23,616 nucleotides of DNA, taken from positions 1-23,616 of the forward strand of contig CAZMCA010000037.1 of the NCBI GenBank assembly GCA_964564595.1, read 5' to 3'. The DNA is from JBEVOS01 sp964564595. Lineage in GTDB: Bacteria; Pseudomonadota; Alphaproteobacteria; Caulobacterales; Aquidulcibacteraceae. Below the pieces are notes generated by a model. That model was given only the letters and a program-made list of their open reading frames with translations, did no database searches and had not been told where the DNA came from. Of the stretch, positions 14,692 through 22,050 are shown piece by piece (the stretch's first letter is position 1; the number at the start of each line of letters is the position of its first letter). The translations under genes and the position numbers were made by a program.

Positions 14692-15477
14692 ATGCCAGAA
14701 GTCACCAGTGAGCGCCGCGGCGCGGCGGCGGTGCTGAAATATTCCAACGCGCCGAAAGGCACGATGACGGCGAGCGGCGCGGCGATGTTGCTGGAGGCGT
14801 TCCAGGCGGCCGTCGCCGATCCGTCGGTGCGCGTGATCATCGTGACGGGCGCCGAGCCCGGCATGTTCATCCGCCACTACGACGTGGATGAACTCGTGAC
14901 TTACGGCGATGCGCTGAAGAAAGCGCCGCCGGTGCAAGCTGGGCAGGGCGGGGGCGCGTTTGGCGCGCTGGTCGATCTTGCAGCGTCGTGCCCAAAGCCG
15001 GTGATCGCGGCGATCAACGGCATGTGCATGGGCGGCGGCTTCGAATTCACGCTCGCATGTGACATCCGCATCGCGGCGCGCAGCGCCGAGCCAATCGGGC
15101 TGCCGGAAACACGCGTCGGCATTTTTCCGGGCGGCGGCGGCACGCAGCGCCTGCCGCGCGTGATCGGAGAAGCCAAGGCGCTCGCGTTCATTCTGGAGGG
15201 CATGGTTGTGCCCGCGCCGCAGGCGTTCGAGCTTGGGCTCGTGCACGCGCTCGCGGATGACGCGCTCGAAGAAGCGCTGGCTTGGGCCGAGCGGCTAGCG
15301 GCAAAGCCCGCGGGCGGGCTCGCCGAAGCCAAGCGCCTCGTGCGCAGCGCGCTCGACCGGCCGATCGCGGAGGGCCTCGCCGAAGAGCGGCGCGCGTTCG
15401 CGGCGTTGGTGCAGAACGACCCGGATGCGGTCGCGGCGATGCGCGGCTCGCTTGGGCGGCCGATCCAGGAAGCGTGA
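14692..15477 (+). CDS. Enoyl-CoA hydratase/isomerase family protein
   Basis: 261 residues. Crotonase fold with the oxyanion-hole stretches GMFIRHYDVDEL and NGMCMGGGFEFTLACD. Glu118 (GGGFEFT) and Glu139 (GLPETRVGIFPGGGGTQRL) occupy the positions of the two catalytic glutamates of enoyl-CoA hydratases, so hydration of enoyl-CoA in fatty-acid breakdown is a reasonable assignment. The exact substrate is open. Its ribosome-binding site lies in a hairpin (14661-14687). Confidence 0.9.
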   Translation: MPEVTSERRGAAAVLKYSNAPKGTMTASGAAMLLEAFQAAVADPSVRVIIVTGAEPGMFIRHYDVDELVTYGDALKKAPPVQAGQGGGAFGALVDLAASCPKPVIAAINGMCMGGGFEFTLACDIRIAARSAEPIGLPETRVGIFPGGGGTQRLPRVIGEAKALAFILEGMVVPAPQAFELGLVHALADDALEEALAWAERLAAKPAGGLAEAKRLVRSALDRPIAEGLAEERRAFAALVQNDPDAVAAMRGSLGRPIQEA

Positions 15478-15596
15478 GGCTGGGAGCGTGGCGCGGCGAC
15501 GCAGCGTGAGGTCACGTTCACGTTGGCGGCTTGACCGCGCGCGCGCGAGCCGGAACAACGCCGCGCGTACTTAGCCGACCCGTAAGAGGCCGCCCG

Positions 15597-16277
15597 TTGG
15601 AAATTGCCGCTTCTGATATCGCCGCCCTCATCCAGGTCATCCTGATCGACCTTGCGCTGGCGGGAGATAACGCCGTCGCCGTTGGCCTTGCGGCCTCGGC
15701 ATTGCCGCAACATCAGCAGCGCGTCGCGATCTTCTGGGGCATCATTGGCGCGCTCGTGCTGCGCATCTTCTTTGCGCTGATCACGGTTCAGCTCCTGCAG
15801 TTCAAAGGCATCCTGCTGGTCGGCGGGTTGCTACTGTTCTGGGTCGCGTGGCGCATGTGGCAGGATTTGAAGGCGCACCGTGTTGAAGCGCCGCTCGCCG
15901 AACCAGAGCAGGGCGTAAAGGCGGCCGAGAACGTCGCCGCCGCGGCAGCACCCCCGGCGAGTTTTGGGCGCGCGCTTCTCACCATCGTCATCGCCGATGT
16001 CTCGATGTCGCTCGACAACGTGCTCGCCGTGGCGGGCGTGTCGCGCCACTCGCCGGCGATCATGGCGTTCGGCCTCGTGCTCGCGGTGATCCTGATGGGC
16101 GTGGCCGCGGGCGTGATCGCGCGCGTGATCGAGAAGTACCGCTGGATCGCGGTGCTCGGGATCGTGATCATCGTGTTCGCGGCGTTCCGCATGGTGTGGG
16201 AAGACCTGCACGTCTTCTTCCCGGCGGTGATCCCCGCGCTGCCGGGCTTCCTTGGCGCGCATCCGCCGGCCCATTGA
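15597..16277 (+). CDS. TerC/YjbE-type integral membrane protein
   Basis: About 226 residues and seven or so membrane segments. Two signature repeats, LIDLALAGDNAVAVGLAA near the start and ADVSMSLDNVLAVAG in the middle, carry the Asp residues thought to bind metal in the TerC family (manganese or other metal export is proposed for relatives). The start is not an ATG: TTG at 15597 with AGAGG upstream puts the first helix right at the N-terminus, as in relatives. I looked for a yybP-ykoY manganese riboswitch upstream and do not see one. The stop TGA overlaps the SMR gene start. Confidence 0.85.
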   Translation: MEIAASDIAALIQVILIDLALAGDNAVAVGLAASALPQHQQRVAIFWGIIGALVLRIFFALITVQLLQFKGILLVGGLLLFWVAWRMWQDLKAHRVEAPLAEPEQGVKAAENVAAAAAPPASFGRALLTIVIADVSMSLDNVLAVAGVSRHSPAIMAFGLVLAVILMGVAAGVIARVIEKYRWIAVLGIVIIVFAAFRMVWEDLHVFFPAVIPALPGFLGAHPPAH

Positions 16278-16606
16278 TGCACTACGCGTACCTCGCCGCC
16301 GCCATCCTGGCCGAGGTGATCGGAACGAGCGCGCTCAAAGCGTCGGCCGGGTTTACGCAGACGCTGCCGTCGATCATCTGCGCGGCGGCGTATTCAGCGG
16401 CGTTCTACTTTCTCTCGCTGACGCTGGAGCGCATTCCGGTCGGGATCGCGTACGCGATATGGAGCGGCGCCGGCATCGTGCTGATCGCGCTGATCGGGTT
16501 CTTCCTGTTCAAGCAAACGCTCGATGCGCCTGCGCTGATCGGCATGGCGCTGATCATCGCGGGCGTCGTGGTGATGAACGTGTTCTCACGGACCGCGGTG
16601 CACTAG
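16277..16606 (+). CDS. SMR-family multidrug efflux protein (EmrE/SugE type)
   Basis: 109 residues, four membrane helices. MHYAYLAAAILAEVIGTSAL has the essential Glu at position 13 in the first helix, and AYAIWSGAGIVLIALIG the conserved Trp. Small multidrug resistance proteins exchange protons for cationic drugs or guanidinium as dimers. The ATG overlaps the TerC stop by one base (TGATG), so translation is coupled. Confidence 0.9.
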   Translation: MHYAYLAAAILAEVIGTSALKASAGFTQTLPSIICAAAYSAAFYFLSLTLERIPVGIAYAIWSGAGIVLIALIGFFLFKQTLDAPALIGMALIIAGVVVMNVFSRTAVH

Positions 16607-16615
16607 CGCCGCGCG

Positions 16616-17419
16616 CTAGTCTTTCCGGATTTGCTCGCGGATGATGCGGCGCGGGATTTCTTCGACTTGGCCTGGCTCAAGAAGGCCGAGTTGGAAGGGG
16701 CCGTAAGCGGTGCGGATCAGGCGGTTCACGCGAAGGCCTAGGCCCTCCAGCACGCGGCGCACTTCGCGGTTTTTGCCTTCGGCGATCGAGACCGTGATCC
16801 ACGCGTTGGCGCCTTGCTGGCGCTCGAGCTTGGCTTCGATGCGCCCGTAGCGAATGCCGTCGATCGTGACGCCATCGTGCAGCGTGTCGAGCTCGCCTTG
16901 GCCGATCACGCCGTAGGCGCGCGCGCGATAGCGGCGGATCCAGCCGTTCGCCGGCAGTTCAAGCTTGCGCGCCATCGCGCCGTCATTGGTGAGCAGCAGC
17001 AGGCCTTCGGATGTGAGATCGAGCCGGCCGACGGAGACGACGCGCGGCAGGTTCTGCGGCAAGCGCTCGAACACGGTGGGGCGGCCTTGCGGGTCGCGGT
17101 GCGTGGTCACGAGGCCCGAGGGCTTGTGATAGCGCCACAGGCGCGTCGGCTCGGCCGCCCCCACCAACTGGCCATCGACCTGAACTTTGTCAGCGCTGGT
17201 GACTTTCACAGCAGGCGTATCGAGCTTCTTGCCGTTGAGCTTCACGCGCCCATCGGCGATCAGCCGCTCGATGTCGCGTCGGGACGCGACGCCCGCGCGC
17301 GCTAGATATTTGGCGATGCGCTCGCCCTCGATGTCGGCCATGCCTTGCGCGTAGGGCTTGGGCGTCTTGGCCGCAGCCTTCTTGGGCGGGCCGCCGGATT
17401 TCGTTTCAGGGGATTTCAT
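16616..17419 (-). CDS. rluB: Ribosomal large-subunit pseudouridine synthase RluB/RsuA family
   Basis: About 267 residues. A Lys/Pro-rich start (PPKKAAAKTPKPYAQG) precedes an S4 RNA-binding domain (RIAKYLARAGVASRRDIERL). The catalytic domain follows with RLWRYHKPSGLVTT, then GRLDLTSEGLLLLTNDG, which holds the catalytic Asp, and NREVRRVLEGLGLRVNRLIR. It isomerises a uridine in 23S rRNA (RluB) or a related site. Possible starts are 17431, 17419 and 17341, none with a good ribosome-binding site. The first two overlap the start of the divergent ABM gene. Confidence 0.9.
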   Translation of the reverse strand: MKSPETKSGGPPKKAAAKTPKPYAQGMADIEGERIAKYLARAGVASRRDIERLIADGRVKLNGKKLDTPAVKVTSADKVQVDGQLVGAAEPTRLWRYHKPSGLVTTHRDPQGRPTVFERLPQNLPRVVSVGRLDLTSEGLLLLTNDGAMARKLELPANGWIRRYRARAYGVIGQGELDTLHDGVTIDGIRYGRIEAKLERQQGANAWITVSIAEGKNREVRRVLEGLGLRVNRLIRTAYGPFQLGLLEPGQVEEIPRRIIREQIRKD

Positions 17420-17738
17420 GTTCGCGGTCATTTATCGGTGGCGGGTCATACCAGGGCGGGAGGCTGAGTTCGAGGCAGGCTGGCGGGACGGGACCGCGGC
17501 CATTGCACGCGAGTTCGGCGGCTGGGGCTCGCGGCTCCATCGCGGCGCGGACGGGGCATTCTTCGCCTACGCGCAATGGCCCGACGAAGCGACCTATCAG
17601 AAGGCGATGGAAACGCGCATGCACCATTCGAACGAAGAAGCGCGCCAGAAGTATCGCAACGCGATAGCGGAGGGCGGCTTTGAGACGATCCTGCTCGGAC
17701 CAGTGGTGGCGGATTTGCTGGAACTGAAACGCGCGTGA
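17418..17738 (+). CDS. Antibiotic biosynthesis monooxygenase (ABM) domain protein
   Basis: 106 residues: MFAVIYRWRVIPGREAEFEA then WRDGTAAIAREFGGWGSRLH and a terminal helix region. This is the ferredoxin-like ABM fold of small cofactor-free oxygenases and haem-degrading relatives; no catalytic residue assignment can be made. The ATG has AGGGG five bases upstream. Its start abuts or overlaps the rluB start on the other strand. tadA begins ten bases after its stop. Confidence 0.82.
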   Translation: MFAVIYRWRVIPGREAEFEAGWRDGTAAIAREFGGWGSRLHRGADGAFFAYAQWPDEATYQKAMETRMHHSNEEARQKYRNAIAEGGFETILLGPVVADLLELKRA

Positions 17739-17748
17739 AGGGCGTGAT

Positions 17749-18204
17749 GTGAAAGACAAGGACTACATGCGGATGGCGCTCGGCTTTGCCGAGAGCGCGG
17801 CCGAGGCCGGCGAAACGCCCGTCGGCTGCGTGATCGTCGATGAATCGACGGGCGAGGTCGTCGCGGGCGCATCGAACGCGCCGATCGGCATGCATGATCC
17901 GACGGCGCACGCCGAGATCGTCGCGCTGCGGCGCGCGGCGGAGCTTGCAGGCAATTACCGGCTGCGGCCGGGGCTGACGCTCTACGTGACGCTTGAGCCC
18001 TGCACGATGTGCGCCGGTGCGATCAGCGCAGCGCGCATCGCGCGCGTTGTGTATGGCGCGAGCGATCCGAAGGGCGGGGCGGTCGTGAGCGGCGTGAAGT
18101 TCTTCGAAGCGCCGACGTGCCATTGGAGGCCTACGGTGACGGGCGGCGTTCTGGAAGACGCGAGCGCCGAACTGCTGCGCGCGTTTTTTCGCGCCCGGCG
18201 CTAG
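17749..18204 (+). CDS. tadA: tRNA adenosine(34) deaminase TadA
   Basis: 151 residues. Zinc-dependent deaminase that makes inosine at the wobble position of tRNA-Arg(ACG). Catalytic motif H54-A-E56 (AHAEIVAL) and PCTMC with Cys85 and Cys88 bind zinc; NAPIGMHDPT precedes them, as in TadA. The GTG start at 17749 has GAAGG seven bases upstream; no ATG gives a full-length protein. The gene is probably cotranscribed with the ABM gene. Confidence 0.95.
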   Translation: MKDKDYMRMALGFAESAAEAGETPVGCVIVDESTGEVVAGASNAPIGMHDPTAHAEIVALRRAAELAGNYRLRPGLTLYVTLEPCTMCAGAISAARIARVVYGASDPKGGAVVSGVKFFEAPTCHWRPTVTGGVLEDASAELLRAFFRARR

Positions 18205-18256
18205 TTTTGCCAGCCCCGCGCGCTGGGGATAAGCTCCCGCGAGGCGGGAGGGGATC

Positions 18257-19216
18257 GTGGTCGCTGCGCCAGCCGTAACCGGACGAACCGCGTTCTCCAA
18301 TGAGGACGCCGCGCGCATGCGTGCGGGGCTTTCGTTCAAGTTCACGCACCCGCTTGCGCACGATCCGGCGCTGACGCTCGACTCCGTCATCGCAATTGCA
18401 GAACGGCTGCTGACGGCGGAACGCTACGATCAAGTATTCTATCGCGGGCCTAACTCGGGTGGGAAAATCCGCTATGCGACGCGCGAGACGCGCGACGACG
18501 CGATTGCTTCACTCAACGGGCTGGAGGCGGGCGAAAGCTGGATACGCCTGACGCGGATTGACGACGCCGATCCGCGCGTCGCCGGGATCGTCGAGGCATG
18601 CTACGCGGACCTTTCCGCGCTCTATGGGCGGGACGTAAAGGCCGAGACGTTCAAGACCTTCGCCACGTTGTTCGTGTCCGGGCCGAACGCGGTGACGCAC
18701 TATCACTTCGATCACACCTGGAACTTTCTCCATCAAATACGCGGTTCGAAAACCGTCTATCTTTTCGATCCCGACGATCCGCGGGTGATCACGCAGGCCG
18801 ACAAGGAAGCGTGGTACGTGCAACGCCCGACGCCGATCGCGAAGGACGATGCCTACGGCCGCGCGTTCGCAATTGCGCCGGGCGAGGGCGTGCACCATCC
18901 CGTGAACGCGCCGCACTGGGTGCAGAACGGGCCTGCGGTTTCGATCTCGCTGTCGCTTGGGCTTGCGCTCCACCGCTCGAACCGCGCGGCTAAAATTCAT
19001 CAGGCCAATTATCTCTTGCGGCGCGCTGGTCTGCGCCCAGCCGCACCGGGCGCAAGCGTTTGGCGCGACGCAGTGAAGGCGGGCGCCATCGATCTGTTTT
19101 CGGTGCGCAATCCAACCTCGTTCGATGATGTGGTGTTCTCCGGCATCAATCGGATCAAGCGCACGCTGAAGCCGCGGCGGAGCGGCGCCGAGGTCCGCCC
19201 GGCTTACCAGGAGTGA
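18257..19216 (+). CDS. JmjC/cupin-8-like 2-oxoglutarate oxygenase-type protein
   Basis: 319 residues. His150-Phe-Asp152 in VTHYHFDHTWNFLHQIRGSK and His220 in HHPVNAPHWVQNG form the H-x-D...H iron-binding triad of JmjC-type hydroxylases. DPDDPRVITQADK and LFDP fit the usual strand between them. Such bacterial proteins hydroxylate proteins or metabolites; the substrate is unknown. The GTG start has GGGAGG about six bases upstream. A small GTG-start frame begins inside its stop codon (GTGA). Confidence 0.8.
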   Translation: MVAAPAVTGRTAFSNEDAARMRAGLSFKFTHPLAHDPALTLDSVIAIAERLLTAERYDQVFYRGPNSGGKIRYATRETRDDAIASLNGLEAGESWIRLTRIDDADPRVAGIVEACYADLSALYGRDVKAETFKTFATLFVSGPNAVTHYHFDHTWNFLHQIRGSKTVYLFDPDDPRVITQADKEAWYVQRPTPIAKDDAYGRAFAIAPGEGVHHPVNAPHWVQNGPAVSISLSLGLALHRSNRAAKIHQANYLLRRAGLRPAAPGASVWRDAVKAGAIDLFSVRNPTSFDDVVFSGINRIKRTLKPRRSGAEVRPAYQE

Positions 19217-19395
19217 ATCTGGCTCGGCGCGACAGCCTGGCGGTGGCGCCGGACGGGATCGTGATCAACGAGAACACGTCGGAGAAGTATGCGGCGGAAA
19301 CGGAAGCCGGCGATGTGCTCCAGCCCGCGCTTGCAGCGCGCTACGCGGCGGTCGCGGCGCCTGCGGGGCGGCGCATTTACCGGCGCGTGCGCTAG
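19213..19395 (+). CDS. Small 60-residue protein downstream of the JmjC-like gene
   Basis: GTG at 19213 overlaps the stop of the JmjC-like gene by four bases (GTGA). The frame continues with strong third-position GC to a TAG at 19395 that shares CTAG with the ribF stop. SEKYAAETEAGDVLQPALAA is its most distinctive stretch; the ends are basic. I recognise no family. The tight packing and codon pattern support a real gene. Its product may act with the JmjC-like enzyme, which is inference. Confidence 0.5.
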   Translation: MNLARRDSLAVAPDGIVINENTSEKYAAETEAGDVLQPALAARYAAVAAPAGRRIYRRVR

Positions 19396-20309
19396 GCGAG
19401 TGCTTTGCGGGCGGCTTCGGCGTCGGTGAGGATTTGCGCCTTTAGCGCGTCGAAGCTTTCGAACTTTTGTTCGGGGCGGAGGAAGGCGATGAGGTCGACT
19501 TCGAGCGTCTTGCCGTAGAGATCGCCCGAATAGTCGAAGAGGTGCGCTTCCAAGAGCGGCTCGGGCGCGGCGCCGACGGTGGGTTTGACGCCGATGTTGG
19601 CGACGCCGTTGACTTGCGCCCCATCGACCTTCGTGCGCACGGCGTAGACGCCGTATTTGGGGCGCACGTAGTCGCTCAAACCGATGTTGGCGGTGGGAAA
19701 GCCTATGGTGCGGCCGCGTTGCGCGCCGGTGATGACTTCGCCTTCGATTGCGAATGGGCGTGTGAGCAGCGCTGCAGCGTCGGCGACTTTGCCTTCGCCG
19801 ATGAGGGCGCGGATTGCGGTCGAGGAAATGCGCTGGCCGTCTTCCAGAACAGGCGGCGTGACGGAGACGGTGAAGCCGAGCGTTTCGCCGGCGCGCGCGA
19901 GCGTGCGCACATCGCCGCCGCGGTCTTTGCCGTATTGAAAATCGGCGCCGACGCTGACATGCGATGCGCCAATCTCTTCGGCGAGGATCGTGCGCGCGAA
20001 ATCGTCAGCCGGGCATTCGGCGATCGAGCGGTCGAACGCCATCTGGAAAACGAACGCGACGCCGGCGGCTTCGAGCGCGCGCACGCGTTGCGCGGCGTTC
20101 TGAATGCGGAAGGGCGGGCTGTCGGGGCGGAAGTAGTGACGCGGATGCGGCTCGAACACGGCAGCGCCCAGCGCGCGGCCTTCGTGCCTGGCGGCGGCGA
20201 TGACGACTTGGTGGCCGCGATGCACGCCATCGAGCACGCCGAGCGCAACGCCCGCGTTGCGTGCGTCCGCTGGCGCGCGCGCGCGCCCGGTGAAAACGCG
20301 GATGCTCAC
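19392..20309 (-). CDS. ribF: Bifunctional riboflavin kinase/FAD synthetase
   Basis: 305 residues. FAD synthetase domain first: GVALGVLDGVHRGHQVVI with the nucleotidyl-transfer motif (H-x-G-H), then VGADFQYGKDRGGD and ISSTAIRALI. The riboflavin kinase domain follows: RGRTIGFPTANIGL and the C-terminal AHLFDYSGDLYGKTLEVDLI. It makes FMN and FAD from riboflavin. The GTG start at 20309 overlaps the stop of the MaoC gene (GTGA), so the two are coupled; a longer frame to 20378 runs inside the MaoC gene and is not the start. Confidence 0.93.
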   Translation of the reverse strand: MSIRVFTGRARAPADARNAGVALGVLDGVHRGHQVVIAAARHEGRALGAAVFEPHPRHYFRPDSPPFRIQNAAQRVRALEAAGVAFVFQMAFDRSIAECPADDFARTILAEEIGASHVSVGADFQYGKDRGGDVRTLARAGETLGFTVSVTPPVLEDGQRISSTAIRALIGEGKVADAAALLTRPFAIEGEVITGAQRGRTIGFPTANIGLSDYVRPKYGVYAVRTKVDGAQVNGVANIGVKPTVGAAPEPLLEAHLFDYSGDLYGKTLEVDLIAFLRPEQKFESFDALKAQILTDAEAARKALA

Positions 20310-20725
20310 CCCTTGCGCGGCGCCATCACGACGGCTTCGCCTTCGACGACGCTCTTGCCATCGACCGTGCACACGCATGTCAGCGTCGCGCGGGCTTTCT
20401 CCGCGTCGAGCGATTTCACTTCGCAGCGCGTCACAACGATTGCGCCGATCTTAACGGGGCGGCGGAAGGAAAGTGTTTGCGAGACGTAAATGGCGCCGGG
20501 GCCTGGCAGGTCCATGCCGATGACGGCGGAGATATAGGCGGCCGAGAGCATTCCGTGCGCGATGCGCTCCTTGAACGGCGTGGTCGCGGCGAAGGCCGCG
20601 TCCAGATGCACGGGATTGCGATCGCCCGAGACATTCGCGAACGCGATGATCACGTCTTCGGTGACGGTGTTGGTGCGTTCGGCGGCTTGGCCGATCGACA
20701 AATCTTCAAAGAAGAGGCCGCTCAT
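20306..20725 (-). CDS. MaoC-family (R)-enoyl-CoA hydratase-type protein
   Basis: 139 residues, one hot-dog domain. The catalytic pair is Asp35 and His40 in NVSGDRNPVHLDAAFA, followed by FKERIAHGML and a strand-rich C-terminus. This is the pattern of PhaJ-type hydratases, which hydrate enoyl-CoA to (R)-3-hydroxyacyl-CoA, and of bacterial relatives of unknown substrate. First gene of the pair with ribF; it diverges from the cheY-like gene. Confidence 0.9.
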   Translation of the reverse strand: MSGLFFEDLSIGQAAERTNTVTEDVIIAFANVSGDRNPVHLDAAFAATTPFKERIAHGMLSAAYISAVIGMDLPGPGAIYVSQTLSFRRPVKIGAIVVTRCEVKSLDAEKARATLTCVCTVDGKSVVEGEAVVMAPRKG

Positions 20726-20813
20726 TCGTTCACCTGTGCTTAAGGCCCATTTTACCGAATATTTCTGAAGGTTTGCTACATCTCACTCAATGGTGGGCGC
20801 AAGGCCGGTTCGG

Positions 20814-20828
20814 GCGTCTTAAAGACGC
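20814..20828. promoter_or_regulatory. Near-perfect palindrome upstream of the cheY-like gene
   Basis: GCGTCTT-A-AAGACGC: two perfect 7-bp arms around one base, 55 bases before the ATG. It could be an operator between the divergent maoC and cheY-like genes or part of a leader hairpin. Confidence 0.4.
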
Positions 20829-20883
20829 GGGGCCGGCGGCGGTGCGGAAAGCGCCGTTCGCCAAAGGGTGTTGGGAGCCAAGA

Positions 20884-21270
20884 ATGGCTGTGTCCTTGTC
20901 GACGCCGATCCTTGTGGTCGACGATTACAATACGATGGTGCGCATCCTGCGCAATCTGCTGCGCCAACTTGGATTCTCGAACATCGACGAAGCGAGCGAT
21001 GGCGCGGCCGCGCTCAACAAGATGCGCGCCAAGCAATATCAGCTCGTGATCTCCGATTGGGGCATGGCGCCGATGAATGGCGGCGAGCTCTTGCAGCGCG
21101 TGCGCGCTGACGATCGCCTGAAGGATACGCCCTTCGTGATGGTGACGAACGACGGCCGTCCTGACGCTGACAGCGCCGTGCGCCGCGCCGGGGCGGGCGC
21201 CACGATCGTAAAGCCCTTCAACGCGATGGCGCTGAAGCAGAAACTCGTGAGCGTGCTCGGCGACTTCTAA
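20884..21270 (+). CDS. Single-domain CheY-like response regulator
   Basis: 128 residues. Asp13-Asp14 (LVVDDYNTMV), phospho-acceptor Asp58 (VISDWGMAPM), Thr88 and Lys110 (IVKPFNAMAL) are all present; no output domain. This is the alphaproteobacterial CheY type (usual wording SDWNMEPM, here SDWGMAPM) that binds the flagellar switch or shuttles phosphate. The ATG has GGGAG six bases upstream. It lies about 800 bases from flagellar genes but on the opposite strand. Its TAA stop shares CTAA with the NUDIX gene stop. Confidence 0.9.
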   Translation: MAVSLSTPILVVDDYNTMVRILRNLLRQLGFSNIDEASDGAAALNKMRAKQYQLVISDWGMAPMNGGELLQRVRADDRLKDTPFVMVTNDGRPDADSAVRRAGAGATIVKPFNAMALKQKLVSVLGDF

Positions 21271-21896
21271 CGCCAGGCGAAGACGGGTTGCTCTAGGTCA
21301 GCGACGCGCGTGACGCGGCCGGCGCAAAGTTCGCGAAACTGGTAGAGCATCGCGGCGGTGGGCGCGTGGATGTTGTGCCCTTCGAGCACTTTCAAACGGA
21401 TCACCTGGCGCGGGCTTTCGGGGATGGTCTCGAACTCGACGGCGTCTTCGCGCGCGATGTCCGAAATCGGGATGCGGTAGATGTTCTCCACTTCATCCGG
21501 GTTGGCGACGGGTTCGGCCGCGCCTTCCGGGCGCCAGAACACGACGGGCGTGATGAGATAGCCAGAGCGTGTCGGGTAGTCGTCGAGCTCGCCGAGCGCA
21601 TCGGCGGCGCTGAGTTTGAGGCCAATCTCTTCGTCCATTTCCCGTAGCGCGGTTTCGACGGGCGTTTCGCCCGCGTCGCAGCGCCCGCCCGGCAGCGCCC
21701 ATTGGCCGCCATGCGCCCGCAAGCGCGGCGCGCGGCGCGTGAGCAGGAACGCTGCGCCGTCTTGCGCATCGTTCAGTGTGAGCGTGATGGCGACGGCGGC
21801 GCGCTTGAGGGCGCTGTGATCGCCCTCCGGTTCAGCGCGCGCGAAGGAACGGAAGCGGGAGGCCAGCGTTGCGCGAGAAGCGGGATCAAACTGCAT
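21267..21896 (-). CDS. NUDIX hydrolase, CoA-diphosphatase-like
   Basis: 209 residues. NUDIX box at residues 71-93 (GRCDAGETPVETALREMDEE then IGL) matches G-x5-E-x7-REUxEExGU, so the metal-binding glutamates are intact. LLTRRAPRLRAHGGQWALPG precedes it, as in the NudL/YeaB CoA pyrophosphatase group. Likely substrates are CoA or other nucleoside diphosphates linked to X. Single gene facing the cheY-like gene. Confidence 0.9.
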   Translation of the reverse strand: MQFDPASRATLASRFRSFARAEPEGDHSALKRAAVAITLTLNDAQDGAAFLLTRRAPRLRAHGGQWALPGGRCDAGETPVETALREMDEEIGLKLSAADALGELDDYPTRSGYLITPVVFWRPEGAAEPVANPDEVENIYRIPISDIAREDAVEFETIPESPRQVIRLKVLEGHNIHAPTAAMLYQFRELCAGRVTRVADLEQPVFAWR

Positions 21897-21928
21897 CGCC
21901 GATAGATTAGCGAACCCAAACCACCTCT

Positions 21929-22034
21929 GTCATTCCGGCCGAAGCCGCACCGCGGCGCAGAGCCGGAGCCCAGGGGCCAATATCGCGCACGTTGCCCTTG
22001 GGTTCCGGGTCACGCCTCGCGCGCCCGGAATGAC
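21929..22034. repeat. About 106-bp inverted-repeat element between the NUDIX gene and flgH
   Basis: GTCATTCCGG at 21929-21938 and CCGGAATGAC at 22025-22034 are perfect 10-bp terminal arms. Internally CCAGGGG and CCCTTGG also pair. The wording resembles the interspersed palindromic units common between genes in alphaproteobacterial genomes, and such units may be present in many copies elsewhere in this genome. It could also act as the transcript end for flgH. Confidence 0.6.
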
Positions 22035-22050
22035 GAAATTTGTTGGCGAT

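Noticed and set aside
15478..15596. Possible manganese riboswitch (yybP-ykoY) before terC
   Set aside because: The conserved core motif cannot be found; only a short GGTCA/TGACC pairing is present.
19467..20489. 340-residue plus-strand frame over ribF
   Set aside because: It is antisense to ribF, which has all its motifs.
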